Under the pieces are notes generated by a model. That model was not told where the DNA came from. It saw nothing but the letters and a program-made list of their open reading frames with translations, and ran no database searches. The translations under genes and the position numbers were made by a program. Positions 33,631 to 42,606 of a DNA stretch of 64,000 bases are shown in pieces (position 1 is the first letter of the stretch; every line of letters starts with the position of its first letter). This stretch comes from Pasteurellaceae bacterium (GTDB lineage: Bacteria; Pseudomonadota; Gammaproteobacteria; Enterobacterales; Pasteurellaceae): contig CAAEJV010000028.1 in the NCBI GenBank assembly GCA_900756155.1, positions 62,001 through 126,000 on the forward strand, in the 5' to 3' direction.

Positions 33631-34650
33631 TTGAACCGTCTAACCTTAGCGTTAGATGTGATGGGCGGGGACATTGGTCCCCGTATTACTATCCCCGCAT
33701 CTCTTTCAGCGTTGGAAGCAGATCCAATGCTCTCTTTAGTGCTGTTTGGCGATAGCCAACAAATTTCCCCTTTACTGGAAAATGCACCTTCTTCCCTTTT
33801 AGAACGTATTCAAATTCATCATTGCACAAAGACTATTGATAACAATCAAGGTATTTCTCATGCATTGCGTCATAGCAAAGGTACGTCGATGCGTTTAGCT
33901 ATTGAAATGGTTCAGAAAGGTGAGGCGCAAGGTTGTATCAGCGCAGGAAATACGGGTGCATTAATGGGATTGTCAAAGGTTCTCTTACAGCCTTTAGAGG
34001 GGATTCAACGCCCAGCGTTGGTATCCTTATTACCGTCGATGACGGGTGATAAAACCGTGATGTTAGATTTAGGCGCAAACGTAGAATGTTCTGCTCAAAA
34101 TCTTTATGAATTTGCCATCATGGGCTCGATCTTTGCCGAAAACCGATTGAACTTAGTTTATCCACGTATTGCCTTACTCAATATTGGTGTGGAAGAAATT
34201 AAAGGGCATCAATCCATTCGTGAAGCTGCGAATTTATTAGAAAAATCGACCGCACTTAATTATACCGGCTTTATTGAAGGTAACTTTTTATTAAATGGCG
34301 AGGCTGATGTGATCGTGAGTGATGGGTTTTCGGGAAATATTGCATTAAAAACCCTTGAAGGGGCGGCTAAAAATCTGTTATCTCTTCTGAAAGGAAAAGA
34401 AAAACAGCCTATTTTTAAATCGCTTGCCAAATTTATTCTGCGTTTTTTCTTTAAAGATGCTTATCATCGCTTGAAACGCATTAACCCTGATGAATATAAT
34501 GGGGCGTCTTTACTCGGATTAACGGCTGTTGTGGTGAAAAGCCATGGCAGTGCAAATGTGGATGCATTTGCTCGTGCAATTGCGGATGCAGCTTTGCAAG
34601 CGCGTTTGCAAATTCCACAAAAAATCTTGGCGGGTTTACAACGTTATTAA
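33631..34650 (+). CDS. plsX: phosphate acyltransferase PlsX
   Basis: Makes acyl-phosphate from acyl-ACP for phospholipid synthesis. 339 residues; the N-terminus LTLALDVMGGDIGPRITIPA and the GCISAGNTGALM segment are typical. The start is TTG preceded by AAGG; no in-frame ATG matches the conserved N-terminus. Lies between rpmF and fabH, the classical order. Confidence 0.94.
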   Translation: MNRLTLALDVMGGDIGPRITIPASLSALEADPMLSLVLFGDSQQISPLLENAPSSLLERIQIHHCTKTIDNNQGISHALRHSKGTSMRLAIEMVQKGEAQGCISAGNTGALMGLSKVLLQPLEGIQRPALVSLLPSMTGDKTVMLDLGANVECSAQNLYEFAIMGSIFAENRLNLVYPRIALLNIGVEEIKGHQSIREAANLLEKSTALNYTGFIEGNFLLNGEADVIVSDGFSGNIALKTLEGAAKNLLSLLKGKEKQPIFKSLAKFILRFFFKDAYHRLKRINPDEYNGASLLGLTAVVVKSHGSANVDAFARAIADAALQARLQIPQKILAGLQRY

Positions 34651-34668
34651 TTAATAAGTTTTGATATT

Positions 34669-35619
34669 ATGAATAGTAGAATTTTATCCACCGGTAGCTA
34701 TTTGCCGAGCCATATTCGTACCAATGCGGATTTGGAAAAAATGGTTGATACTTCAGATGAATGGATCGTGACTCGTTCAGGCATTCGTGAACGTCGTATT
34801 GCAGCAGCAGATGAAACTGTTGCAACAATGGGATATGAAGCAGCCAAAAATGCACTTGAAATGGCCAACCTTGATCCTCAAGAAATTGAGTTGATCATCG
34901 TTGCGACAACCAGTGGTTCTCATGCTTATCCAAGTTCAGCTTGCCAAGTTCAAGGTTTATTAGGCATCGAAGACGCAATTTCTTTTGACTTAGCGGCGGC
35001 TTGTACCGGTTTTGTTTATGCTTTAGGCGTAGCGGATAAATTTATTCGTTCAGGCAGCGTGAAAAAAGCCCTTGTGATTGGTGCAGATCTTAACTCGCGT
35101 AAATTAGATGAAACCGATCGTAGCACTGTCGTGTTATTTGGTGATGGTGCAGGTGCGGTGATCTTAGAGGCATCAGAGCAAGAAGGCATTATTTCAACGC
35201 ATTTACATGCATCGCCAGATAACAATGCGGCATTACTACTTCCACAAGCTGAACGTGGTGTGGAGAAATCTGGTTATATTGAAATGCAAGGTAACGAAAC
35301 CTTTAAATTAGCGGTACGTGAGCTTTCTAATGTGGTGGAAGAAACCCTTTCTGCTAATAATCTCCAAAAAACAGATATCGACTGGCTTGTGCCACATCAA
35401 GCGAATTTACGTATTATCACCGCGACAGCGAAAAAATTAGAGATGGATATGTCGCAAGTCGTGGTAACGCTTGATCGTACAGCGAATACCAGTGCGGCGA
35501 CTGTACCAACCGCTTTAGATGAAGCAGTGCGAGATGGTCGAATTCAACGCGGTCAATTGCTTTTACTCGAAGCTTTTGGCGGTGGTTGGACTTGGGGTTC
35601 AGCATTGGTGCGATTCTAA
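34669..35619 (+). CDS. fabH: 3-oxoacyl-ACP synthase III
   Basis: Starts fatty-acid elongation by condensing acetyl-CoA with malonyl-ACP. 316 residues; Cys112 in AAACTGFVYAL is the nucleophile, VPHQANLRI provides the His, and DRTANTSAATVP the Asn of the Cys-His-Asn triad. Weak ribosome site. An inverted uptake-sequence pair follows and may attenuate read-through into fabD. Confidence 0.97.
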   Translation: MNSRILSTGSYLPSHIRTNADLEKMVDTSDEWIVTRSGIRERRIAAADETVATMGYEAAKNALEMANLDPQEIELIIVATTSGSHAYPSSACQVQGLLGIEDAISFDLAAACTGFVYALGVADKFIRSGSVKKALVIGADLNSRKLDETDRSTVVLFGDGAGAVILEASEQEGIISTHLHASPDNNAALLLPQAERGVEKSGYIEMQGNETFKLAVRELSNVVEETLSANNLQKTDIDWLVPHQANLRIITATAKKLEMDMSQVVVTLDRTANTSAATVPTALDEAVRDGRIQRGQLLLLEAFGGGWTWGSALVRF

Positions 35620-35648
35620 TTAATTTGTTAGAATCTCGACAGAATTTT

Positions 35649-35678
35649 AAAAGTGCGGTTAAATTTGACCGCACTTTC
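35649..35678. terminator. uptake-sequence inverted pair between fabH and fabD
   Basis: Exact cores at 35651-35659 and 35668-35676 in opposite orientation form a stem of about 10 bp. There is no long T run after it on the plus strand, so it may be a weak terminator or an attenuator within the cluster. Confidence 0.6.
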
Positions 35679-35711
35679 AACATTTAAACGATGAAGAAAT
35701 AGGAAGAAAAC

Positions 35712-36650
35712 ATGAAAAAATTCGCAATGGTTTTTCCAGGACAAGGTTCTCAAGCTGTTGGCATGTTAGCTGATCTTGCTAACGAATATCCGGTAGTCAC
35801 CGAAACTTTTAAACAAGCATCTGAAGCGCTTGGCTATGATTTATGGAACTTGGTTCAACAAGGGCCAGCAGAAGAATTAAATAAAACTTGGCAAACTCAG
35901 CCGGCATTATTAGCGGCATCCGTTGCGATCTTCCGTGTATGGCAAGAAAAATACCCACAATTGCAACCAAGTGTGATGGCTGGTCACAGTTTAGGTGAAT
36001 ATTCAGCATTAGTTTGTGCAGGTGTCATTGATTTTAAAGATGCGATTAAATTAGTGGAATTACGCGGTAAATTAATGCAACAAGCAGTACCAGAAGGTAC
36101 TGGTGCAATGTATGCGATTATTGGCTTAGATAATGAAGCGATTATCAATGCATGTAAACAAGCCGAGCAAGGCGAAGTGGTATCTGCGGTAAACTTTAAC
36201 TCACCAGGTCAAGTAGTCATTGCTGGAGCGAAAGAAGCGGTAGAACGTGCAGCAGCATTATGTAAAGAAGCGGGTGCAAAACGTGCTTTACCATTAGCGG
36301 TAAGCGTGCCTTCACATTGTGCATTAATGAAACCAGCAGCAGAACAATTGGCCGTAACACTTGAAGGCATTACGCTTAATGCGCCAGCAACACCAGTATT
36401 AAACAACGTGGATGTCAAAGCGGAAACAGAAAGTGCAGAAATTCGTACCGCACTTATTCGTCAGTTATATAGCCCAGTTCGTTGGACTGAAACCGTTGAG
36501 AAAATGGCGCAAGATGGCGTAGAAGTTTTAGTTGAAATCGGCCCAGGTAAAGTATTAAACGGTTTAACAAAACGTATCGTGGCAGAATTACAAGCAACAT
36601 CAGTAAATGATGCAGCATCATTAGATGCTGTTGAAGCATTATTAGCATAA
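35712..36650 (+). CDS. fabD: malonyl-CoA:ACP transacylase
   Basis: Loads malonyl groups on acyl carrier protein. 312 residues; FPGQGSQAVGM is the N-terminal signature and GHSLGEYSALV carries the nucleophilic Ser. An AGGAAGAAA ribosome site precedes the ATG. Followed by fabG after 13 bases. Confidence 0.97.
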   Translation: MKKFAMVFPGQGSQAVGMLADLANEYPVVTETFKQASEALGYDLWNLVQQGPAEELNKTWQTQPALLAASVAIFRVWQEKYPQLQPSVMAGHSLGEYSALVCAGVIDFKDAIKLVELRGKLMQQAVPEGTGAMYAIIGLDNEAIINACKQAEQGEVVSAVNFNSPGQVVIAGAKEAVERAAALCKEAGAKRALPLAVSVPSHCALMKPAAEQLAVTLEGITLNAPATPVLNNVDVKAETESAEIRTALIRQLYSPVRWTETVEKMAQDGVEVLVEIGPGKVLNGLTKRIVAELQATSVNDAASLDAVEALLA

Positions 36651-36663
36651 AAGGGGATTAAAA

Positions 36664-37392
36664 ATGCAAAATAAAATCGCATTAGTGACAGGTGCAACAC
36701 GTGGTATTGGCCGCGCAATTGCAGAAGAATTAGCATCAAAAGGTGCATTTGTAATTGGTACCGCAACCTCTGAAAAAGGTGCTGATACAATTTCAGCTTA
36801 CCTTGGTGACAAAGGTAAAGGTTTAGTATTAAATGTGGCAGACAAAGAAAGTATTGATGCCGTATTAGAACAAATTAAAGAACAATTCGGTGATATTGAT
36901 ATCCTCGTGAATAACGCAGGTATCACTCGTGATAACTTATTAATGCGTATGAAAGATGAAGAATGGTTCGATATTATGCAAACCAACTTAACTTCTGTAT
37001 TCCATCTTTCTAAAGCGATGTTACGTTCTATGATGAAAAAACGTTTCGGTCGTATCATTACTATTGGTTCAGTGGTGGGTTCAATGGGTAATCCGGGGCA
37101 ATCTAATTATTGTGCAGCAAAAGCAGGTTTGATTGGTTTTTCTAAAGGCTTAGCGAAAGAAGTGGCATCACGTGGCATTACTGTAAACGTTGTAGCTCCA
37201 GGCTTCATCGCAACGGATATGACAGAAGTGCTTACTGAAGAACAAAAAGTGGGTATTCTTGGTAATGTCCCAGCTGGTCGTTTAGGTGAGCCAAAAGATA
37301 TCGCAAAAGCGGTGGCGTTTTTAGCTTCTGACGATGCGGCTTATATTACGGGTACTACATTGCATGTGAATGGCGGCTTATATATGAGCTAA
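36664..37392 (+). CDS. fabG: 3-oxoacyl-ACP reductase
   Basis: NADPH-dependent SDR that reduces beta-ketoacyl-ACP. 242 residues; TGATRGIGRAIA binds the cofactor, NNAGITRDNLLMR is the conserved strand, and YCAAKAG has the Tyr-x3-Lys pair. Ends about 217 bases before acpP, a gap that contains a 9 bp inverted repeat and the likely acpP promoter. Confidence 0.97.
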   Translation: MQNKIALVTGATRGIGRAIAEELASKGAFVIGTATSEKGADTISAYLGDKGKGLVLNVADKESIDAVLEQIKEQFGDIDILVNNAGITRDNLLMRMKDEEWFDIMQTNLTSVFHLSKAMLRSMMKKRFGRIITIGSVVGSMGNPGQSNYCAAKAGLIGFSKGLAKEVASRGITVNVVAPGFIATDMTEVLTEEQKVGILGNVPAGRLGEPKDIAKAVAFLASDDAAYITGTTLHVNGGLYMS

Positions 37393-37540
37393 CCCTTTAG
37401 GGGATATATATCTGGGATTTTGTCTATAAAATATAGCAAAGCAGTTTAGTTAATGATAAAATCCCAAACGCAATGTAACTTTTTCTCTGTATGTGTTTTT
37501 ACATTGCCTGTTTTTTGTGGTGCGACCACCTAAGAAATAG

Positions 37541-37568
37541 TTGCAACTTTATCAAAAATGCATACACT
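37541..37568 (+). promoter_or_regulatory. putative acpP promoter
   Basis: TTGCAA at 37541-37546 and TACACT at 37563-37568 with a 16-base spacer, each four or five of six to consensus. It would give acpP its own transcription, expected for such an abundant protein. Confidence 0.45.
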
Positions 37569-37609
37569 AACCGCTCTTAAATGAGTTAAAACAACAATAG
37601 GAAAAACAA

Positions 37610-37840
37610 ATGAGTATTGAAGAACGCGTGAAAAAAATCATCGTTGAACAATTAGGTGTTAAAGAAGAAGACGTAAAACCAGAAGCTTCTTTCGTTGAAG
37701 ATTTAGGTGCGGACTCTTTAGATACAGTTGAATTAGTAATGGCTTTAGAAGAAGAATTCGATATCGAAATTCCTGATGAAGAAGCTGAAAAAATCACAAC
37801 TGTTCAATCTGCGATTGACTACGTTCAAAACAATCAGTAA
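37610..37840 (+). CDS. acpP: acyl carrier protein
   Basis: 76-residue acidic carrier of growing acyl chains. Ser36 in DLGADSLDTVEL is the phosphopantetheine site. Strong AATAGGAAA ribosome region. Ends with a hairpin terminator. fabF, which often follows acpP, is not here; a C4-dicarboxylate transporter gene follows instead. Confidence 0.98.
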   Translation: MSIEERVKKIIVEQLGVKEEDVKPEASFVEDLGADSLDTVELVMALEEEFDIEIPDEEAEKITTVQSAIDYVQNNQ

Positions 37841-37848
37841 TTTTTAAG

Positions 37849-37879
37849 TTGGGCGATCTTTTAGGTCGCCTAATTTTTT
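37849..37879 (+). terminator. acpP terminator
   Basis: Stem TTGGGCGATC/GGTCGCCTAA (partly wobbled) with a short loop and a following T run. Confidence 0.75.
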
Positions 37880-38011
37880 CTTTAAATTTCTTTTCTAAAT
37901 TCTTTATCTTCAAATAAAACAAAATATATCTAAATCTCTTAAATTCCTGACCGCACTTTCCTTTATTTAATCTTTCGCAGATTTGCTTTTATTATTTAGT
38001 TCCTTTATTTT

Positions 38012-38050
38012 TTGATTTAAAACAAGATTTACCTTAAAAGTACTTATTAT
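38012..38050 (+). promoter_or_regulatory. putative FNR-activated promoter of dcuB
   Basis: TTGAT-TTAA-AACAA at 38012-38025 matches nine of ten bases of the FNR consensus. A -10 like TATTAT at 38045-38050 puts the FNR site near -40, the normal activating position. Anaerobic induction fits an anaerobic C4-dicarboxylate carrier. Confidence 0.6.
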
Positions 38051-38055
38051 GAGTT

Positions 38056-38090
38056 AATTTTGATGCTAGTATTCGATCAAAATTTTTTTT
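38056..38090 (+). promoter_or_regulatory. hairpin with T run in the dcuB 5' region
   Basis: AATTTTGAT at 38056-38064 pairs with ATCAAAATT at 38076-38084, followed by six T residues. It would form at the extreme 5' end of the dcuB message. It could protect the message or act as an attenuator, but the stem is AT-rich and could be accidental. Confidence 0.35.
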
Positions 38091-38120
38091 AATTAACCAT
38101 AAAATGATTCGGAGTATCTT

Positions 38121-39788
38121 ATGGATTTTCTAATGAACCTAGGTGAAGGTAGCCAGTTTGCGATTCAGCTTGCTATTGTTCTTATCTGTTTATTTTACGG
38201 GGCAAAAAAAGGTGGTATCGCACTGGGTATGCTCGGTGGGGTAGGCTTAATTGTTCTTGTTTTCGGCTTCGGTATTGAACCAGGTAAGCCAGCTATCGAT
38301 GTTATGTTAACCATCCTTGCGGTGGTGGTGACATCGGCAACATTACAAGCCAGTGGCGGTTTAGATGTCATGTTACAAATTGCGGAGAAAATGCTTCGTC
38401 GTAACCCGAAATATGTCAGTATTTTGGCTCCGTTTGTAACCTGTTTCTTAACCATTTTATGTGGTACAGGTCACGTGGTTTATACCATGTTACCAATCAT
38501 CTATGATATCGCGATCAAAAATGATATTCGTCCTGAACGTCCAATGGCGGCAAGTTCAATCGCTTCTCAAATGGGTATCATCGCGTCACCAGTTTCTGTG
38601 GCAGTAGTGACTTTAACCACATTCTTAGTGAATGCTAAAACCCCATTAGCAGGTTTTGATGGCTATTTAGATTTATTAAAAATTACTGTGCCTTCAACCC
38701 TTTGTGGTGTATTAGCTATCGGTATTTTCAGCTGGTTCCGTGGTAAAGATTTAGATAAAGACCCAGAATTCCAAGAGAAATTAAAAGATCCCGAATTCAA
38801 AAAATATGTTTATGGTGATAGCACATCATTGTTAGACAAAAAATTACCACAATCTAGTTGGAATGCGATGTGGATCTTCTTTGGTGCGATTTTAGTGGTA
38901 GCGCTATTAGGTTACTTTAAAGATTTACGTCCAGCCTTTGAAAAATCAGCACCAGCTCAAGTGGTTGAAATCGTTTCTGCTGATAAAGCTGTGAAAACCT
39001 TTAATGTTAAAGACGGTAAAATCGTTGCGTTAGCGAAAGACGGTTCAGTCGTTCTTGATGTTAAAGACAGCAAAGCAAAAGCAAAAACAGCCTATAACAA
39101 CGTTGCAATTTATAATGATAAAGGTGAAGTCGCTCAAACGATTACCGCTCAAGATAACGGTGTTGTAATTACTGCGGGAGATAAAACAGAAACTATCGAT
39201 AACGCTGCAATCGTATTAAAAGATACCGCGAAGAAAAAAGTGAATTTAAGCATGGTTCACGTTATTCAAATCTTCATGTTATTAGCGGGGGCATTAATTG
39301 TTATCTTTACCAAAACTGATGCAGGCAAAATCAGTAAAAATGAAATTTTCCGTTCAGGTATGATTGCATTAGTGGCTGTATTCGGGATTTCTTGGATGGC
39401 GGAAACCATGTTTACCGTTCATACACCGATGATGAAAGCAGCACTTGGGGATGTGGTAAAAGCACATCCATGGACTTACGCCGTGATGTTGTTATTAATC
39501 TCTAAATTCGTAAACTCACAAGCGGCAGCATTGGTTGCATTCGTTCCACTAGCTTTAGGTATCGGTGTTGACCCTGCTATTATCTTAGCCTTTGCTTCAG
39601 CTTGTTACGGTTACTACATTTTACCAACTTACCCAAGCGACCTTGCGGCAATCCAATTCGACCGTTCAGGTACAACCCACATCGGTAAGTTTGTAATTAA
39701 CCACAGCTTTATTTTACCGGGCTTAATCGGTGTAATTACTTCATGTATCTTTGGTTATATTTTCACAAGCTTGTTTGGTTATCTATAA
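38121..39788 (+). CDS. dcuB: anaerobic C4-dicarboxylate transporter DcuB/DcuA family, with extra loop
   Basis: Inner-membrane antiporter exchanging fumarate, malate or aspartate for succinate in fumarate respiration. The N-terminal half (IQLAIVLICLFYGAKKGGIAL; CGTGHVVYTMLPIIYDIAIK) and the C-terminal part (KFVNSQAAALVAFVP; YYILPTYPSDLAAIQFDRSG) match the Dcu family very well. At 555 residues it is about 110 longer than E. coli DcuB: residues about 273-373 are an extra hydrophilic, beta-rich stretch rich in Lys, Asp and Val between LRPAF and LSMVHVIQIF. FNR-like control is suggested upstream. Confidence 0.92.
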   Translation: MDFLMNLGEGSQFAIQLAIVLICLFYGAKKGGIALGMLGGVGLIVLVFGFGIEPGKPAIDVMLTILAVVVTSATLQASGGLDVMLQIAEKMLRRNPKYVSILAPFVTCFLTILCGTGHVVYTMLPIIYDIAIKNDIRPERPMAASSIASQMGIIASPVSVAVVTLTTFLVNAKTPLAGFDGYLDLLKITVPSTLCGVLAIGIFSWFRGKDLDKDPEFQEKLKDPEFKKYVYGDSTSLLDKKLPQSSWNAMWIFFGAILVVALLGYFKDLRPAFEKSAPAQVVEIVSADKAVKTFNVKDGKIVALAKDGSVVLDVKDSKAKAKTAYNNVAIYNDKGEVAQTITAQDNGVVITAGDKTETIDNAAIVLKDTAKKKVNLSMVHVIQIFMLLAGALIVIFTKTDAGKISKNEIFRSGMIALVAVFGISWMAETMFTVHTPMMKAALGDVVKAHPWTYAVMLLLISKFVNSQAAALVAFVPLALGIGVDPAIILAFASACYGYYILPTYPSDLAAIQFDRSGTTHIGKFVINHSFILPGLIGVITSCIFGYIFTSLFGYL

Positions 39789-39806
39789 TTAACTGACCAA
39801 TAAAAG

Positions 39807-39837
39807 AAAAGGCTATTCGTTTGAATAGCCTTTTTTA
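39807..39837. terminator. dcuB terminator
   Basis: 12 bp stem AAAAGGCTATTC/GAATAGCCTTTT with a four-base loop and T runs on both sides. Confidence 0.88.
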
Positions 39838-40095
39838 TTTGTAAAGTGCGGTTAAATTTTAGGATGTTTTATCTCGATGCTCTATTTGACTTTATCATTC
39901 ATTAAAATCCCTAAAAAACTGACCGCACTTTTGCGTTTCTTAAAATAAATTCCCGCTAAAGGTTGAAACATAGGGGGATTTATTGCGATAATCTTCATTA
40001 TTTTTTGGGTGATCTTTCGGGCTACCATTTTTTCAGGTGGCCAGTTTTTATTAGGAAAGATTAATTTGAATATTATTTAAGTTAGAAGAATAACA
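39838..40095. other. intergenic region before aroK
   Basis: Holds two uptake sequences in opposite orientation (39844-39852, 39922-39930) and a hairpin at 40020-40042 (GGCTACC paired with GGTGGCC, loop of nine) followed by GTTTTTA. The hairpin is 54 bases before aroK and could be an attenuator or the terminator of an upstream short transcript. I see no open frame. Confidence 0.5.
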
Positions 40096-40638
40096 ATGGC
40101 TGAAAAACGTAATATTTTTTTAGTAGGTCCGATGGGCGCAGGTAAAAGCACTATTGGCCGTCAGCTTGCACAACAACTGAATATGGATTTTGTCGATTCG
40201 GATGCAGTAATTGAGGAACGTGCAGGAGCAGACATTAGCTGGATTTTTGATTTAGAAGGCGAAGAAGGCTTTCGTAAGCGTGAAGAACGTATTATCAATG
40301 AATTAACCCAATTACAAGGCGTTGTGCTTTCCACTGGCGGTGGGGCAGTGATGTCAAAAGAGAATCGTAATTATCTTTCTGCTCGTGGTATTGTCATTTA
40401 TTTAGAAACCACGGTAGATAAGCAATATCAACGTACACAACGTGATAAAAAGCGCCCATTATTACAAGGGGCTGATGACCCACGCAAAGTGCTTGAAGAT
40501 TTAGCTAAAGTGCGCAATCCGTTATACGAAGAAATTGCAGATATTACTTTGCCAACAGATGAGCAAAATGCCAAAGTAATGGTTAATCAAATTGTTGATT
40601 TAATTGATAATCTAAATGGCTTAAACGGTTCACTATAA
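40096..40638 (+). CDS. aroK: shikimate kinase I
   Basis: Phosphorylates shikimate at O3 in the aromatic amino-acid pathway. 180 residues; GPMGAGKSTIGRQLA is the P-loop, DSDAVIEERAG binds shikimate and Mg, and STGGGAVMSKENR is the second substrate motif. Followed by aroB after nine bases, the common aroK-aroB pair. Confidence 0.96.
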   Translation: MAEKRNIFLVGPMGAGKSTIGRQLAQQLNMDFVDSDAVIEERAGADISWIFDLEGEEGFRKREERIINELTQLQGVVLSTGGGAVMSKENRNYLSARGIVIYLETTVDKQYQRTQRDKKRPLLQGADDPRKVLEDLAKVRNPLYEEIADITLPTDEQNAKVMVNQIVDLIDNLNGLNGSL

Positions 40639-40647
40639 GGATTTAAA

Positions 40648-41736
40648 ATGTTGTGCGTAAATGTTGAATTAAAAGAACGTCGTTATCCCATTTATATTGG
40701 CGAAGGTTTATTAAAAGATGAGACCTGCTATCCGCTGAAAAAAGGGGATAAAGTGATGATCGTGACTAATCCAACCGTCGCACAATATTATCTTGAAACT
40801 GTTACACAAACCTTAGAAAAAATCGGTTGTCAGGTTGAATCGGTATTATTGCCTGATGGCGAAAAATACAAAACGCTCGATTCTTTAAACCTCATTTTTA
40901 CCGCACTTTTAAAACATAATCATGGGCGAGATACTACTATTATTGCATTAGGTGGTGGTGTGATTGGTGATGTGGCAGGTTTTGCTGCAGCAAGCTATCA
41001 GCGTGGCGTGCGTTTTATTCAAATTCCTACCACATTATTAGCCCAAGTAGATTCTTCTGTCGGTGGAAAAACAGCCGTTAATCATGAGTTAGGCAAAAAT
41101 ATGATCGGGGCGTTTTATCAGCCTTCTACGGTGATCATTGACACGCTTACACTCAATACTTTGCCAAAACGTGAAGTGAATGCGGGACTGGCGGAAGTCA
41201 TTAAATATGGGGTGATTTTAGATTATGCCTTTTTTGAATGGCTTGAAGCTCATATTGATGAATTAGTCGCGTTAAATCAACATTCACTTCAACATTGCAT
41301 TGCGCGTTGTTGCCAAATTAAAGCTGATGTTGTTGCGCGCGATGAAACTGAAAAAGGCGATCGTGCATTATTAAATCTCGGCCATACTTTTGGGCATGCG
41401 ATCGAAACACATTTAGGCTATGGAAACTGGTTACATGGTGAAGCTGTTGCAGCTGGAACCATGATGGCCGCTGTGTTATCTGAACAATTAGGCGATCTTT
41501 CTTTTGAAGATGTCGCACGTTTAGAAAAACTTTTAGCGCGTGCTAATTTGCCAACCGTTTCGCCAGATACCATGCAACCAGACGATTATTTACCGCATAT
41601 GATGCGTGATAAAAAAGTACTGGCAGGTAAATTACGTCTTGTGTTGCTAAAAGCCCTTGGTCAAGCCTATGTGGCAACTGATACTGACAAATCTCTTGTG
41701 CTAAACGCGATTGAGCGTTGCACACAACATGACTAA
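40648..41736 (+). CDS. aroB: 3-dehydroquinate synthase
   Basis: Cyclises DAHP to 3-dehydroquinate with NAD and a divalent metal. 362 residues; ALGGGVIGDVAGFAAA binds NAD, and NLGHTFGHAIE and WLHGEAVAAG supply metal-binding His residues. Good AAGGA site. Part of the aroK-aroB-dam unit. Confidence 0.96.
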   Translation: MLCVNVELKERRYPIYIGEGLLKDETCYPLKKGDKVMIVTNPTVAQYYLETVTQTLEKIGCQVESVLLPDGEKYKTLDSLNLIFTALLKHNHGRDTTIIALGGGVIGDVAGFAAASYQRGVRFIQIPTTLLAQVDSSVGGKTAVNHELGKNMIGAFYQPSTVIIDTLTLNTLPKREVNAGLAEVIKYGVILDYAFFEWLEAHIDELVALNQHSLQHCIARCCQIKADVVARDETEKGDRALLNLGHTFGHAIETHLGYGNWLHGEAVAAGTMMAAVLSEQLGDLSFEDVARLEKLLARANLPTVSPDTMQPDDYLPHMMRDKKVLAGKLRLVLLKALGQAYVATDTDKSLVLNAIERCTQHD

Positions 41737-41750
41737 CTGTCATTGCTCTC

Positions 41751-42605
41751 ATGTTGCGTCCGAAAAATAATAAAGCGAAACCTCGAATTAAACACCGCCC
41801 GTTTTTAAAATGGGCGGGCGGTAAATTTCGTTTAACGGACGATCTCAACCGAGTCTTTCCAAAAAGAAAACAATGCTTAATCGAGCCTTTTGTGGGTGCG
41901 GGTGCTGTTTTTTTGAATTCCCATTTTGAACGTTATATTTTGGCAGATATTAATCCTGATTTGATTAACTTGTTTAATATCGTCAAAGAAAATGTAGATG
42001 CCTATATTGAGGCTTGTAAGCCAATTTTCTTCGCCGAAAATGCGAATACAGCCGACTATTATTACGCCCAGCGTGATGCCTTTAATCAATCAAGCGATCC
42101 TTTCGAGCGCTCGGTGTTGTTTCTTTATTTGAACCGTTTTGGTTTTAATGGATTGTGCCGTTATAACAGTAAAAATGAATTCAATGTGCCATTTGGCGCT
42201 TATAAAACCCATTATTTCCCTGAAGATGAATTGCGCTATTTCGCCCATAAAGCACAAAGTGCGGTCTTTTTATGCGCAGATTTTCAACAGACCTTTGAAT
42301 TAGCGGATAAACATAGCGTGATCTATTGTGATCCGCCTTATGCACCGCTTCCGCAAGATACCAATTTTACTGGATATGCAGGGAATGCTTTTGGACTTGA
42401 ACATCAAAAGAATTTAGCGGAATGCGCCAAAAAAGCACAAAAAGAAAAGCAAATTTCTGTTGTGATTTCTAATCACGATACGAAATTTACGCGTGAGATT
42501 TATAAAGGGGCAAAATTCAAACGCGTTAAAGTACAGCGCTCGATTAGCCAATCTTCAGAAAAACGAGTTAAAGTAAAAGAATTAATCGCTATCTTTAAAG
42601 GTTAG
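41751..42605 (+). CDS. dam: DNA adenine methylase (GATC)
   Basis: Methylates adenine in GATC, guiding mismatch repair and replication control. 284 residues; FLKWAGGKFRL is motif X/N-terminal SAM region, PFVGAGAVFLN is the FxGxG motif I, and YCDPPYAPL is the catalytic DPPY motif IV. Ribosome site is weak, consistent with coupling to aroB 14 bases upstream. Ends one base before the converging DUF721 gene. An uptake sequence lies inside (42257-42265). Confidence 0.95.
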   Translation: MLRPKNNKAKPRIKHRPFLKWAGGKFRLTDDLNRVFPKRKQCLIEPFVGAGAVFLNSHFERYILADINPDLINLFNIVKENVDAYIEACKPIFFAENANTADYYYAQRDAFNQSSDPFERSVLFLYLNRFGFNGLCRYNSKNEFNVPFGAYKTHYFPEDELRYFAHKAQSAVFLCADFQQTFELADKHSVIYCDPPYAPLPQDTNFTGYAGNAFGLEHQKNLAECAKKAQKEKQISVVISNHDTKFTREIYKGAKFKRVKVQRSISQSSEKRVKVKELIAIFKG

Positions 42606-42606
42606 T

